Assembly (NCBI GenBank): GCA_020796225.1
Contig: CM036762.1
Span: 51,570,407 to 51,634,406 of the forward strand
Direction of reading: 5' to 3'
Source of the DNA: Arion vulgaris
Lineage: Eukaryota > Mollusca > Gastropoda > Stylommatophora > Arionidae
Length of the DNA: 64,000 bases
Under the pieces are notes generated by a model. The model searched no databases, was not told the DNA's origin, and saw only the letters and a program-made list of their open reading frames with translations. Shown piece after piece: positions 52,129 to 62,639 of this stretch. A program made the translations under genes and the position numbers. The number at the start of each line of letters is the position of its first letter. The first letter of the stretch is position 1.

Positions 52129-52584
52129 TCTACTTAACCTATTACGTAGAAAAGTTACTAGATAATCTACAATATTTGAAATACGTTCTAGCTAAAATAA
52201 AGAGACACCAGATAAAAAATGATTCTCAAATTCTCTTTAAAATGAAAGAACATCAAGCATTCAGACGGTCATCAGCCCATTCGTCAAGATCGTTCAACAA
52301 ATGTGGAGCTTTTGATAAACATAAATGTAACAATATTTTAAAAAGTATTCCAATGTTGAAACTAAACCGACAGAAACCAAGAGTCCCAGATGTAATCTCA
52401 TCTTGATTTATATTTTAAGACAGTTTGAGACCGGTTCTTATTTCTTGTACGTTCAGTGAGTGTCTTCGAGTGGATGTTGTTGGATCACATCCATCTTTGC
52501 AATGTTTCTTCTAAGTGGTGTCTGGTCCTACACGACTTGAAGATTTCTTTTTAATTTTCTGTTTTTCTATCACATCTCTTTCAC
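52129..52584. other. No gene seen
   Basis: A 76-codon + frame (52176-52406; KIKRHQIKNDSQILFKMKEH) is open, with no recognisable domain, splice pattern or family. Possibly chance. Confidence 0.35.
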
Positions 52585-52652
52585 TTTCTCTCTCTCTCTC
52601 TGTGTCTCTCTCTCTCTCTCTCTTTCTTTCTCTCTCTCTCTCTCTCTTTCTG
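52585..52652. repeat. (CT)n microsatellite
   Basis: 68 bp of CT with TGTG and TTTC interruptions. Confidence 0.94.
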
Positions 52653-52689
52653 TTTATCTCTTACTCACTGAGTACAGATGTTTGATAAT

Positions 52690-52860
52690 TTTTGTGGAGT
52701 GTTTTTTTTCGTCCGCCCGTAATGAATTCAGACGTAGTCGTGCTGCCTAAAATAGCACCTCTGATTGCTTCTTTGCGTGAAGGCTTATTTTCCTTACCTT
52801 ATCAGCAGTATCCTTCGACATTCAGGCTAATCTTACTTCGACTTAAGAGATAGTTTGACA
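52690..52860 (+). mobile_element. Repeat G copy
   Basis: CGTCCGCCCGTAATGAATTC, AGACGTAGTCGTGCTGCC, TTTGCGTGAAGGC, CCTTATCAGCAGTATCC, ACATTCAGGCTAATCTTACT, TCGACTTAAGAG. One of the fullest copies. Confidence 0.78.
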
Positions 52861-52928
52861 CTGATTATCTAGTTTTTATCTTTCTATCTTTCATTTATTT
52901 CAATATCCATTTCTGTCTTATAGTAAAC

Positions 52929-53225
52929 TTTGGTGTGTGTGTGTACGTGCATATATGCGTGGTGTGTGTGTGTGTGTGCTGTGTGTGAGTACGTGTATGC
53001 GTGCGTGAGTGTGCATGTGCGTTGTGAATTGTGTATGTATCACTGTGTGTTCATCTATCTACTCGTATGTATTTTTGTGCTTCTGTGTGTCTACATTTGC
53101 TTTGACATGTGTTTGGGTGTGCACGTGCTTGTGTGTATGTGTGTTATGCGTGTTGTGTGGTGTGTGTGCATGTGTGGTGCGTGTATGTATATGTGCATGA
53201 GTGCGTGCGCGTGTGTGTGTGCGTT
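52929..53225. repeat. GT-rich (TGTG/TGCG)n cryptic simple sequence
   Basis: About 300 bp of alternating purine-pyrimidine (GTGTGTGTGTACGTGCATAT and similar). All three + frames are open with Cys/Val-rich text, which is meaningless. Long alternating GT/GC tracts can adopt Z-form DNA. Confidence 0.92.
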
Positions 53226-53324
53226 AACTTTTCAATCATTTTAAGTCAAGTTGTTATATTCTCAGAAAAACTTCCTCATTGTTATTTCTTGCTGTTTTAG
53301 ATATTTTGAGCATTTCTTTTATTG

Positions 53325-53385
53325 TATCGCCTGATAAAGACCTTTAAGTCGAAACGTTGAATTCGTATCTCTTGCTGAGCTTTAC
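53325..53385 (+). repeat. GTCGAAACGTTG motif copy
   Basis: CCTGATAAAGACCTTTAAGT followed by CGAAACGTTG. This is the most hammerhead-like of the three copies (CUGAUAA, then GAC-CUUUAA-GUC, then GAAAC), but I cannot pair a stem I around it. Confidence 0.4.
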
Positions 53386-53399
53386 GAAACATTACTCTG

Positions 53400-53942
53400 T
53401 TTTTTAAACAACTTTCACTTTTGTTATAGTTTTAGCTGCCGTTTTCTGTGTATCCTTTTTTAAATCTATGGCTACCCTTTCCTCTATTATATTTAACATC
53501 ATTATCTTTATTTTCATTGTCAGTAGTTTCATTGTCAACATCTTTTTGTTCATATTTCATTATCTCATTATCGCATTATCAATATTTCAAAATTGATGCC
53601 ATTTGTCCTAAGACTTGATTTGTTTTATTGCATCTATGTTGGAGTTCGTTAATTATTCTTCCATTTGCTGACAAAATGATCCCTAGATATTTCATTTTCG
53701 ACATTCTTAATGTAAATATTTTCATTGTCAACTTTTGCATTCTCTTCCTCGACATCTATATGTCAAAATATTCATTTTAAACAACAGAAGCTATGTTTCG
53801 TTATTTAAACTGAAATGTACATTAAACTCTGATAAGGTACAGAAAATTGCAGCAGCGATGGGGTCAAGTATTCATTTGATATTTATTATGAACAATGGAA
53901 CTCACTGACTCCATATATCATACCATGACTACTGCTGCATTG
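53400..53942. other. No gene seen
   Basis: T-rich, unassigned, with short CATTATC and TTCATTGTCA repeats. Confidence 0.45.
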
Positions 53943-54300
53943 TAGTTTGATTGGGGACAATCAAAGAAGAGCGGAGTAAACCGTACACAAAACTGGACGG
54001 TAGGAAAACCAAGTAGTCCGTAAAAAGATAGGTAACCTTTGGCAGATGACGCTCAATAACCTGGGATGGCAGGTCGTCTAAGGGTCACTACCCTAAAAGA
54101 AAATAGCAACCTGTTGCCTTGTATGTTGGCTGGGGACAGTCAAAGGCTGATGGAGAGCGAACCCAGTAAACGCTGGTTGAAATCGGACACTTCACTGAAG
54201 GATAAGCACTAGAGCTCCAAATGGTACTGAACGGTGTGAAGTAAAACACGTTCTTGGCAACGGCTGTTTATATATCACAATAAGAATGATAAAAATGGCC
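53943..54300 (-). mobile_element. Repeat J, - copy
   Basis: Complement of 46120-46500: GATTGGGGACAATCAAAG, CCGTACACAAAACTGGACGG, GATGACGCTCAATAACCTGG, GTATATATCACAATAAGAAT-like right end. It lies about 220 bp upstream of the C2A exon acceptor. Confidence 0.78.
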
Positions 54301-54329
54301 GAAAAAGAACGATCGAGAGAGAGAGATAC

Positions 54330-54478
54330 TATGACTCAACATAATATACTGTTAAACTATATATCATACCATGACTCAACACATAATACCACGACTCAGC
54401 GTACGATACAATCAATGAATAAATCATACCACGACTCAATATATCAAACCCTGACTCAATATTTCACAGTCTGACGCA
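54330..54478. repeat. Degenerate 20-27-bp repeats
   Basis: CATACCATGACTCAA, AATACCACGACTCA, CATACCACGACTCAA and AAACCCTGACTCAA recur irregularly just before the polypyrimidine tract of the C2A exon. Confidence 0.75.
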
Positions 54479-54521
54479 CCAAGTCATTCAATGCTAATGT
54501 TGTTTTTTCTTTCAATTCCAG

Positions 54522-54906
54522 GGCGCAAGTCTCAACAGCCAAAGCAGATCAGCATCAGAAGAGGACAAGGCGGACGGAGAGTCCAGCGTGTGGAAAAATG
54601 TCAAATCTATCGCCAGCATGCTCATGGAAGACCCTGAGGTGGTGGAGCAGGGAGCAGCAGGGCCTTATGTGGAGGGTGTGGATTATAAACTAGGCAGCCT
54701 TCAACTAGGACTCACTTATGATTTCCAATCATTGACCTTGACATTGCGGATTATCAAGGCCAAGGACTTACCAGCCAAAGACGTCACGGGTACGAGTGAC
54801 CCATATGTGAAAATTATGCTTCTGCCTGACAAAAAGCATAAACTTTTAACAAAAGTCAAGAAAAAGAACCTTAACCCTCACTGGAATGAGTGTTTTCTGT
54901 TTGAAG
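54522..54906 (+). CDS. Syt7: Synaptotagmin-7-like C2A exon
   Basis: One internal coding exon, 385 bp. The acceptor is TGTTTTTTCTTTCAATTCCAG|GGC and the donor GAAG|GTAAGA; it starts in phase 0 and ends after the first base of a Gly codon. It encodes a linker ([20 protein letters not shown]), then the first part of a C2 domain: [81 protein letters not shown] supplies the two loop-1 aspartates that bind calcium; [12 protein letters not shown] is the polybasic strand that meets acidic phospholipid. The [26 protein letters not shown] string fits synaptotagmin-7 better than synaptotagmin-1. The family is a membrane calcium sensor in vesicle exocytosis. The transmembrane exon, rest of C2A and C2B lie outside the window or in introns I cannot resolve. 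No defect is visible. Confidence 0.93.
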
Positions 54907-54959
54907 GTAAGATATTTGTCTTGTTTCGTATTGTATCTCCCTTTTTGCCTTCTTTATTT

Positions 54960-55500
54960 CTTCAGTATACGTCTAGAAATAGTCAAATTGTCAAATATAT
55001 GGAAGTCCAATTCACTCAGCAAGCACTTAAAATTAAAGATCTTTAACTCTTGTGTGATTCCAGTATTAACTTATGGATGCGAGAGTTGGAAAGCAACAAA
55101 AGCTCTAGAAAGAAAATTAGATAACTTTGAGAATAAATGTCTTAGAAGAATACTGAACCTCAAATGGTCAGATTTCAGACCCAATACACAAATAAGACAA
55201 GAGACCAAGCAAGAAAATGTATCAAATTTTATAAGAAAGCGCCGCTGGAACTACATCGGCCACACACTTAGAATGGATAGAGAAGACTCCTTACCAATCC
55301 CTCATATGGACACCAGAGGGAAAAGAAAACGAGGAAGACCAAGAGAGACTCTGCGTAGAACCATCACCAGAGAAGGCTCAACGATGGGCCTAGTAAACAT
55401 TAAAGACTTAAAACAAATAGCAACGAACCGCGAGACATGGAGAGCTATGACCTCTGCCCTTTGCGCCGCCCACAGGCCCAAGAGGAAAGACTAACTAATA
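54960..55500 (+). pseudogene. LINE RT C-terminus, uninterrupted frame (family 9)
   Basis: An open frame to 55494 reads [58 protein letters not shown], then RKRRWNYIGHTLRMDREDSL, KRKRGRPRETLRRTITREG, TWRAMTSALCAAHRPKRKD. This is the RT thumb through to the natural C-terminus of an RTE/CR1-like polyprotein, about 175 codons, 5'-truncated so that the catalytic YxDD region is missing. It inserted about 50 bp after the synaptotagmin donor, in the same orientation. The absence of stops suggests a young insertion. Confidence 0.88.
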
Positions 55501-56569
55501 CGTCTAGAAGGGTCTAAAGGAGAAGGATTGACTACACTGCACCGATTTTCCCTATATGGTTCAGTAACTCTCTGCAGAAATGGGAAGACACCTGTTGATA
55601 ATATTGCACAAAGCACGCACTGTGTATCTTTGGCAACAATTCGAAGGAATTTCTGATAAATAAATACTCCCATGAACCAAACGATTTTGTTATAGTTCGA
55701 ACACACGGCATAGAGAACGTAAGGTAGACTGCTTGACGCCCTACATGTCTTCCATTCACTTTCACTAACAGGACTCGATATTAGATTATTCAGAATCCCT
55801 TCAACGCTTTTGATATTTCTGAATTCATTATTATTACTATCCATCTCCTGTGAGTGTTCTAAAATGATCTGACTGCAACTCTCCAGCACCTTGTCATCTC
55901 ATCTCATATACTCTTCGAAAGCTGACATTCATTCCTTCCATTTCTTTCTTGATGTTTTCTAGTTCTCATAGTTACGTACTTATTCTTATATTCTATTTTC
56001 CTATGTTTATTTTGTAGTTATTCTTGATTCTCCTAATAGCAGTGGAAGGACAATCGAGGGTCACATATAGCACATGGCGACATAGGGAAACCCTGAAATG
56101 AACTTAACTAAGAAAGGCGAGAAATATCGGGACTCAATTCAATGGAAGAGATTAAGTGATAAATGGTGAAATTATTTGCAGGCTCTATATGTTAATTATA
56201 ATGGTACGAGAGGGACGTATATCCGATATACCAGGTCGTGACAATTATTTACTATACATTATCCGTTAAAGCACATGTCAATATGTTATTAACACCCAGT
56301 TTTCGAAACCCTTCTCCAACTGGGGAATGTTATCCTGGGACTACAAGTCTACGAGGCATGTGTTCGAACCACTACACACTCTCGGCTCTCATTCTTACAC
56401 ATACTCATACAATATTACATACGTTAACACATACAGGCATCCCTTACTTTGTCATACCTGTCATATACACCTGAAATTTGTATACAGCAAATCAATACAG
56501 ATACGCATGTTAGAAACTATCTTCTTAATATTTTTACTTATTATTCCTCGTGGAGCATTGAACTGCAGC
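55501..56569. other. No gene seen
   Basis: About 1 kb, unassigned. A reverse frame of 132 codons (55491-55889) has no recognisable domain. No downstream synaptotagmin exon (C2A second half or C2B) was found here. Confidence 0.5.
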
Positions 56570-56580
56570 TACTACTACTA

Positions 56581-56621
<41 letters not shown>

Positions 56622-56632
56622 ATTACTACTAT

Positions 56633-56665
<33 letters not shown>

Positions 56666-56666
56666 C
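56570..56666. repeat. Trinucleotide array (CTA)n(CTG)n(CTA)n
   Basis: About 32 triplets, with (CTG)8 in the middle. Open frames across it (poly-Leu, poly-Tyr/Cys) are trivial. Confidence 0.95.
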
Positions 56667-56779
56667 TACTCGCCATAGAGACGAGCTTTCTTCGACCTGA
56701 GAGGAGAACTACAGCTTATAATTAACACTTACTTTTTTTAATGCAACCTTCCTAAAGCACCATAGCGTTGTAATTGTTC

Positions 56780-57245
56780 TTAATTGATTGATTCATTGAT
56801 TGATTGATTGATTGATTGATCGGTTGATAGGACCATCAATATTGCACTTCTATGAGTAACCTTGTGTGCTCCGATCTCTTTCTTACACAAGAAGATCTCA
56901 GCTGCAGTGCACGAACTCTGGAGCACCGGCGAGGATCCTGATGTAATATTGAAGACGGTGAAGATATTTTTGGAATTTTATTTTTAATCTTTTCTAATGA
57001 ATTTTTCCAGAGCAGCGACTTTCTAATCTGCTCTTCTCAATTTTGAAGTGTCAATGTTTTTTTTAAATGCTCAAATTGAACAAGGGATCTACGTGTTATC
57101 GTCCGTCTCCGATAGTACTAGGAACTCGATCTCACCTACATTGAGATCATGGATCTCTGGGAAAATATCCAGATGGCTCGACGAGGGAGTAAACCTGGTA
57201 CCTTGTACACTAGAGAAGATCACTTAAATTCTACGTCACAGATAC
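56780..57245 (-). mobile_element. SINE-E, full - copy
   Basis: GATTGATTGATTGATTGATC tail at left, CTTGTGTGCTCCGATCTCTT, GATCTCAGCTGCAGTGCACG, GTCCGTCTCCGATAG, CTCTGGGAAAATATCCAG, and the head complement ending at ACAGATACACC. A 12-bp poly-T-like expansion interrupts the body at about 57055. Confidence 0.82.
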
Positions 57246-57378
57246 ACCATTGTTCATAATACCATGTCAGCTTTTCATCGCCACAGATACACCATTGTTC
57301 ATAATACCATGTCAGCAGCTTTTTTCTCGCCACAGATACACCATTGTTCATAATACCATGTCAGCTTTTCATCGCAGT
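57240..57378. repeat. 45-50-bp direct repeats, 3 units
   Basis: ACAGATACACCATTGTTCAT, AATACCATGTCAGC, TTTTCATCGCC three times. The first unit starts at the head of the neighbouring SINE-E. Confidence 0.9.
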
Positions 57379-57478
57379 TTCTGTAACATAACAAATTTGA
57401 TAGATATTCGAGTTGCTAGCCCAAATTCAACCCACGATATTCTGTGAGAATATTATCTAACAAAACAACAATATTCAT

Positions 57479-57775
57479 CATCATCAGGTGCCGTCTCCAC
57501 ATCAAAGGTTGGCTGCAATGAATCTCCAGCATCCTCTGTCTTTCGCCTTGGTGTTGCACACTGCCAGACTGTAACCTGTACATTTCTTAAAGTTTCCTCC
57601 CACTTATCTCTCGGTCTTCCTCTTGCTCTTCCCCTCAACTTTCCCCTCTAGTAAATGTTTTATCATGGTGACATGTCTTTTTATGTGCCCAAAATACTTT
57701 ACTTGTCTGAATTTTATTTCTCTTAATAATTGTTTCTTCATGCCTAGTTTTCCTAAAACTTGTTTATTTGTCTGT
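57479..57775 (-). pseudogene. LINE 3' end (family 2), uninterrupted copy
   Basis: The reverse strand reads ARGRPRDKWEETLRNVQVTV, WQCATPRRKTEDAGDSLQPT, FDVETAPDDDEY, ending at a (GAT)n tail (CATCATCATC at 57479). It preserves the empty site of the LINE nested at 13060-13689 (TCATGCCTAGTTTTCC at 57738-57753). Confidence 0.85.
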
Positions 57776-57959
57776 TATTTGTCAACAATATTACAATAGT
57801 TTATAAACTAATCAGATTTTAGGAATAAGAAATATAACTTTATAGTATCACATCTTCTGACTTATAATGCAACCTTGTGTGAGATATGAGGGGGAATTAG
57901 AGATGCCTAAAACTGTTTTTAAAATGTCTGTGTCTACTAGTATTCAGTATAGATCGATT

Positions 57960-58345
57960 ACAGTTCGAAACGATATTCTGTATGTATCGATACTATGTAC
58001 CGATATTATGTATGTATCGATATTATATTTCTACGATATTGTATTTGTACTAATATTCTGTATGTATCGATATTATATGTGTACTAATATTCTGTATGTA
58101 TCGATATTATATTTCTACGATATTCTGTATGTATCGATAATAGATTTGTGCTAATATTCTGTATGTATCGATATTATATTTGTACTAATATTCTGTATGT
58201 ATCGAAACTATATTTGTACTAATATTCTGTAGGTATCGACATATTTGTACCAATATTATGTATGTATCGATATTATATTTCTACGATATTCTGTATGTAT
58301 CGATGTTGTATTTCTACAATATTCTGTATGTATCGATATTTTGTA
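57960..58345. repeat. 34-bp (and truncated) array, about 11 units
   Basis: TTCTGTATGTATCGATATTA followed by TATTTGTACTAATA; some units lack half of this. TATCGATA is palindromic. Confidence 0.93.
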
Positions 58346-58894
58346 TGATGAATAAATGTGACCAGGACAACATAGAAACTGAAGTTCAAATCAGAAGCTA
58401 GATTATACCATACAACTCTCATCTTCATGCGCCATGAATATTAAATAAGATTGCTATATTGTGAAGCAAATTATAACCACACCGCAATATCTGAACGTTT
58501 TGTTCCGACAGAGTCGTATTCAGCATTCACTGCATATTTCAGACAAGGTTCGATTTTTTTTACTTGGATCCGTACTCTCTTATTCAGAATGCAGGGATGC
58601 TGCCTGTTATCAATACCCGTTTTGGATGTGTAGTTTGATCTTGATTAGCTCTTTTTTTCCCTGACTTTGACTTCAGACGCATCAATCATTGCTTCCTTGT
58701 ACCCCCAGATGGTGAAAAATTCTCTTACAGTTGCATAATGGTTAGATCATTCCAGAAAAGTTCGTCTATCTTCGGAATTTATTTATTTCTTCCTCTTTGC
58801 AATCAGTGTCCTATGCTCGTCTAAGCTATAAGATAGGTTGCCTCTATGAAGCTGCATGTCAGTTGGTGTTCCTCGAGAGTTCTCCATAGCTTTC
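58346..58894. other. No gene seen
   Basis: Unassigned. Two short + frames at 58451-58664 show no recognisable domain. Confidence 0.45.
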
Positions 58895-59270
58895 TCGGTA
58901 ATCTTCGTTCATGAGGCCATGTTTCATTTCGTTGGTCTATGTATGATGGGGAGACCATCATTAAGAGACGAAGATGGGGGTGGTTTGGACATGTATGTCG
59001 TATACCAGTGGGAGCATTGACTAGGACAGCTCTCAGATGGACAGCGGATGGGAAGGGAAGAGAAGGCCTGGACGTTCAAAGGAAACAGTGAGAAGAGCAG
59101 TGGAGAGAGAGTTGAAGGGGTGTGGTCTGACGTGGGAGACAGTTGGTAGAAAGGCAGCAGAACGGCAACAGTGGAAGTCTCTTGTGGAAGCCGTATGTGT
59201 CAATCGGGACACGAAGAGGATATAGATGTACTCGTATGATGGACATGTCTGCATGATCTGGAGTCTGTGT
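58895..59270 (+). pseudogene. LINE RT C-terminus (family 10)
   Basis: ETIIKRRRWGWFGHVCRIPV and GALTRTALRWTADGKGR, then after a frameshift near 59055 RRPGRSKETVRRAVERELKG, CGLTWETVGRKAAERQQWKS, LVEAVCVNRDTKRI and stop. WGWFGHVCRI and W-LVEALC are C-terminal RT-tail motifs of CR1/RTE-like LINEs. Confidence 0.85.
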
Positions 59271-59299
59271 TTCTGTGTGACATACACACTGTACAGTCT

Positions 59300-59435
59300 G
59301 AGCTTTCTTTGATTGATTGATAGAACCATCATCAATGCACTTCGGTGAGTAACCATGTGTGCTCCGATCTCTTTTTTACACAGGAAGATCTCAGCTGCGG
59401 GCACGAGCTCCGTAACACCGGCGAGGATCCTGAGT
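59300..59435 (-). mobile_element. SINE-E, tail-side fragment
   Basis: TTGATTGATTGATAGAACCA, GTGAGTAACCATGTGTGCTC, GAAGATCTCAGCTGCGGGCA, GCACCGG-type end. It abuts the family 10 LINE. Confidence 0.78.
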
Positions 59436-59489
59436 AAGCTTTATTCTATGCATATGATGGTTGAGCCTGCAGTGACCTGTTCTTATACT

Positions 59490-59805
59490 AAAAATTGCTG
59501 TGTGCTGTTTTCTGTTTAGTCTACTGATGGGACCTTGTGGATGTTTGCTGTTTAGTCTAATGATTGGGTCTTGTGGATGTTTGCTGTTTAGTCTAGTGAT
59601 GGGATCTTGTGGATGTTTGCAGTTTAGTCTAGTGATGGGATCTTGTGGGTGTTTGCAGTTTAGTCCAGTGACGGGATCTTGTGGGTGTTTGTTGTTTAGT
59701 CTACTGATGGGATCTTGTGGATGTTTGCTGTTTAGTTTAGTGACGGGATCTTGTGGGTGTTTGCTGTTTAGTATACTGATGGGATCTTGTAGGTGTTTGC
59801 TGTTG
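59490..59805. repeat. 36-bp array, 8 units
   Basis: GTTTAGTCTAGTGATGGGAT followed by CTTGTGGATGTTTGCT. 36 bp is 12 codons, so a + frame (Gly-Ser-Cys-Gly-Cys-Leu-Leu-Phe-Ser-Leu-Val-Met cycle) stays open over 59500-59829. No domain or start context supports a gene. Confidence 0.95.
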
Positions 59806-59922
59806 GTTTATTTGAAACTGCTACACTAGCTTTCAGTCCTCCTAAACTTCTCTAAAATACGGCATTGGTTTGAGATTGCTGTTCTTAACTTTTGTTATCG
59901 AAACTTTCCTGGATAACGACAT

Positions 59923-59923
<1 letters not shown>

Positions 59924-59954
<31 letters not shown>
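59924..59954. repeat. (CT)n microsatellite
   Basis: 31 bp of CT. Confidence 0.93.
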
Positions 59955-59960
<6 letters not shown>

Positions 59961-60064
59961 ATATCGTTCTTATTAATTTCCACTCCCAATGGAACTTGAG
60001 GCTGCAGATTATCACAAAAATATTAATTCGGTTTTTTTTCCAGTTCAACGTTTTTAATGTGTTT

Positions 60065-60215
60065 TTTTTCTTTCGTTCCCCAAAATGAATTCAGGCTTAG
60101 TCACGCCGCCTAATATGCATCTCTGACTGATATTTCGTGAAGACCTTCTTTCCTTATCACTCCTATCCCTTGTAATTCAGACGAGACTTACTCCTACTTC
60201 AGAGGTAACATACCA
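60065..60215 (+). mobile_element. Repeat G copy
   Basis: TTTCGTTCCCCAAAATGAAT, TCAGGCTTAGTCACGCC, GACTGATATTTCGTGAAGAC, CTTTCCTTATCACTCC, TAATTCAGACGAGACTTACT. Confidence 0.72.
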
Positions 60216-60494
60216 AAGAAAACATAATGTTAAAACTGTCTCTAACACTATGCCAGTCTTCATTACAGTTTCTATAACAAAGTTGTTATAGTTGTGGGCA
60301 GTTGACCCAAACCTAAGCCTCAATAACATGGAGAAATATTAAACAAAGGGCTCGAATTTGTACAAATGAGTTACTGCTTAAATTATTCGAATATAACACC
60401 ACATTTATCATACCACATCTACTGAATTACACTGTAACATGATGAAAGATGAGAGCCAAAGCAGCATAAATGTTAGTGAACACACTTCTTAGAA

Positions 60495-60715
60495 TGGTAG
60501 TCTGAGTTCAATTCTACAGTGGGTGTGGACATTTTTTTTCGACCGTAACGTCTCTCAGGTCGACCCAGTCTTAATTGAGTACCAAGAAAAGAATTGGGAA
60601 GTAAAGGCGACCGGCGTGATGCTGATCACATCACCCATCGTGTGCCGACGGTCAAATAGAAAAATACGGGCCTACCACCGTAATACCCTATATACATGGA
60701 CTTTGTGTATTCTAG
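60495..60715 (+). mobile_element. SINE-D copy
   Basis: GAGTTCAATTCTACAGTGGG (B-box-like), CTCTCAGGTCGACCCAG, GGCGACCGGCGTGATGCTGA, CATCGTGTGCCGACGGTCAA, AAATACGGGCCTACCACCG. Confidence 0.75.
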
Positions 60716-60744
60716 CCTGAATGTGATTAGACTAGTGCACCGTG

Positions 60745-61100
60745 TGACCACAGCCAACTCTAGATAACTAGGCCAGACAAATGACTGGGGGTTCCGTGAG
60801 CTAGATCAGAAAAGGGGGCCGGAAAATATAGATGTTTGATAGAATACTGCAAGCTTTTTTGCAACTTTACTCAATTCTATGAGTCTATGGTTATTTATTG
60901 GTGAAAAATATTCATAATATTGATATTCCTTATTGTTAAACTTAACTTATTGCGTAATATAACTTCGATTTAGCATTCTGTGTTGATTTTAAAATGAATT
61001 CGTCTATATACACCAATACTGGAATGCGTGGTCACGGGATGTAGTTGGGGTCTGATTTCTCATAATTCTTACATGAGTCCAAAGGCCCATACGTTTATAG
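60745..61100 (+). mobile_element. Repeat H, single-unit copy
   Basis: GATGTTTGATAGAATACTGC, CAATTCTATGAGTCTATGG, TGTTAAACTTAACTTATTG and TATAACTTCGATTTAGC (one copy), then ATACTGGAATGCGTGGTCAC. It shows the unexpanded state of the array at 13985-14365. Confidence 0.75.
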
Positions 61101-61389
61101 TTGGCTCTGGTGTGACTCACCTGGGGGAACTCTGAAGCCACTGGGACAGGCCTAGCGAGCCGTCTGTGGTATAATCTAATTTATGCTCGTAAAAATACGA
61201 AGAGATTTCGAAAACCTGTATGAAGAACACACACAAGGACTCGTTATTGGAGTATCTTCTTATCCTAACGATGTAGGCAAACCAGGATTGGGGGCAAGAA
61301 AAGAAAGACAACGGGGTGTAAATGTGGTTCCTTTACTTTTTGTTATTATGTCAGATCTGATTGATCGTATGGTAGACCGCCTGTGTGGT

Positions 61390-61655
61390 ACCTGGACCCG
61401 CAAGGAAAGCAAAGAATATTACCACTGCAACCTACATTGCATGTCGTAAGAGGCGACTGATGTAGGCCCTAGGGATCTACCCTAGTAAATAAAAAGGATA
61501 ACAAGGAATAACAAGAAATCGGATTCGCTGACCTACTTGTAGGCGCATAACTGGCACAACGTACAATCGCTCTTAGACTCAGATCACATACAAATCACAC
61601 CGAGTGGTTGGCAAGTGGTCGATATGGAACACTCGAAGAAGAAAAAGTATGGTAG
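61390..61655 (+). mobile_element. SINE-C, + copy
   Basis: AAAGCAAAGAATATTACCAC, GCATGTCGTAAGAGGCGACT, GACCTACTTGTAGGCGCATA, ACTGGCACAACGTACAATCG, CTCAGATCACATACAAATCA, and (GAA)n-type tail at 61638-61650. Confidence 0.82.
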
Positions 61656-61938
61656 ACAGAGTTGACCCTTACACGTCACTCTACATATTCATGCTTAAAT
61701 TGGTATGAAGTATCGTGGGAATGTGTGTTTTACATAATTTGCAGAAAATGTGTATTCACACAGACATTTTCATCAATTTAGCAAAAACCCCTTCTCTTTC
61801 ATCCCAGAGTTGGACCACGAATATAATAACGTAACGTGAAGATAACGTATTACATAGGGGTAATATCGGAGTTAAAGTCATGCAAGAAACCGCAGTAGAT
61901 ACGTCAGCCAAAACAGAACGGGAATTGTTAGTCTCAAC

Positions 61939-62393
61939 CATTGATTCCCAAACATTTTCGGCCCACCGCCCCCTTTGCACAACATAAACTTTGTAACGTT
62001 CCCGCCCCCCTACATTATAACAGTTTTCCAACGCGTCCCCTCCCCACAAATGCATGACCTATTTTCTCTTGACATAGAAAAGTAAAATATATTTCTGTCA
62101 TGCATGGTCAATTTTTAAATGATTATATACATGAAATAGAAAATTGATGAAAAAATGGATCGTGTAAGATGGGCATAAGATGAATTAAAATGCAGAATTC
62201 AAATCTTAAATGTTTATTCAATCGCAAAATAACAAAAATAATTTATTTTAAAATGTTATTATTAATTTCTTCTTTAAGGAGCCACCGACCCCTAATCGCA
62301 TGAACACCCCCAAATTCTTCTGAACCCACTATCGCCCCCTAGAACGCTTCAGCGCCCACTGGAGGACGGTATCGCCCACTTTGGGAAACGCTG
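61939..62393 (-). mobile_element. hAT MITE, CAGCGTTTCCCAAAG family, copy 4
   Basis: The ends are CATTGATTCCCAAACATTTT and CACTTTGGGAAACGCTG. Flanks GTCTCAAC (61931-61938) and GTCTAACC (62394-62401) are a near-match 8-bp duplication. The interior is collinear with 7194-7621. Confidence 0.88.
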
Positions 62394-62639
62394 GTCTAAC
62401 CACATGAAATGCATGCTTAGAAGGAGAGCGGAGCAATTGTGGACATGTTCGACGTACTATGAGGATGATACTCAAATGAACAATGAATATTGAAATAATA
62501 TATATAACTATAAATATATATTAGAATGATGTAGATTAAGGAAAAGGATGTTATTTTTGCTAGACAGATCCATCATCTCACATCGCATGTTTCATGTGTT
62601 ATACTTTCCCTATACAGTATATATACAGTATACACTTTA

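Noticed and set aside
52930..53300. Cys/Val-rich frames resembling a secreted Cys-rich protein
   Set aside because: Translation of a GT/GC-alternating simple sequence; all three frames open.
53325..53385. Complete hammerhead ribozyme
   Set aside because: The GAAAC and stem II parts fit, but stem I does not pair with the flanks and the core deviates (CUGAUAA); kept only as a hedged finding.
54886..55494. A single 202-codon gene joining the C2 exon end with RT-like text
   Set aside because: It crosses the exon, its splice donor, the intron start and the LINE, in a frame other than the C2A frame; the open frame is accidental.
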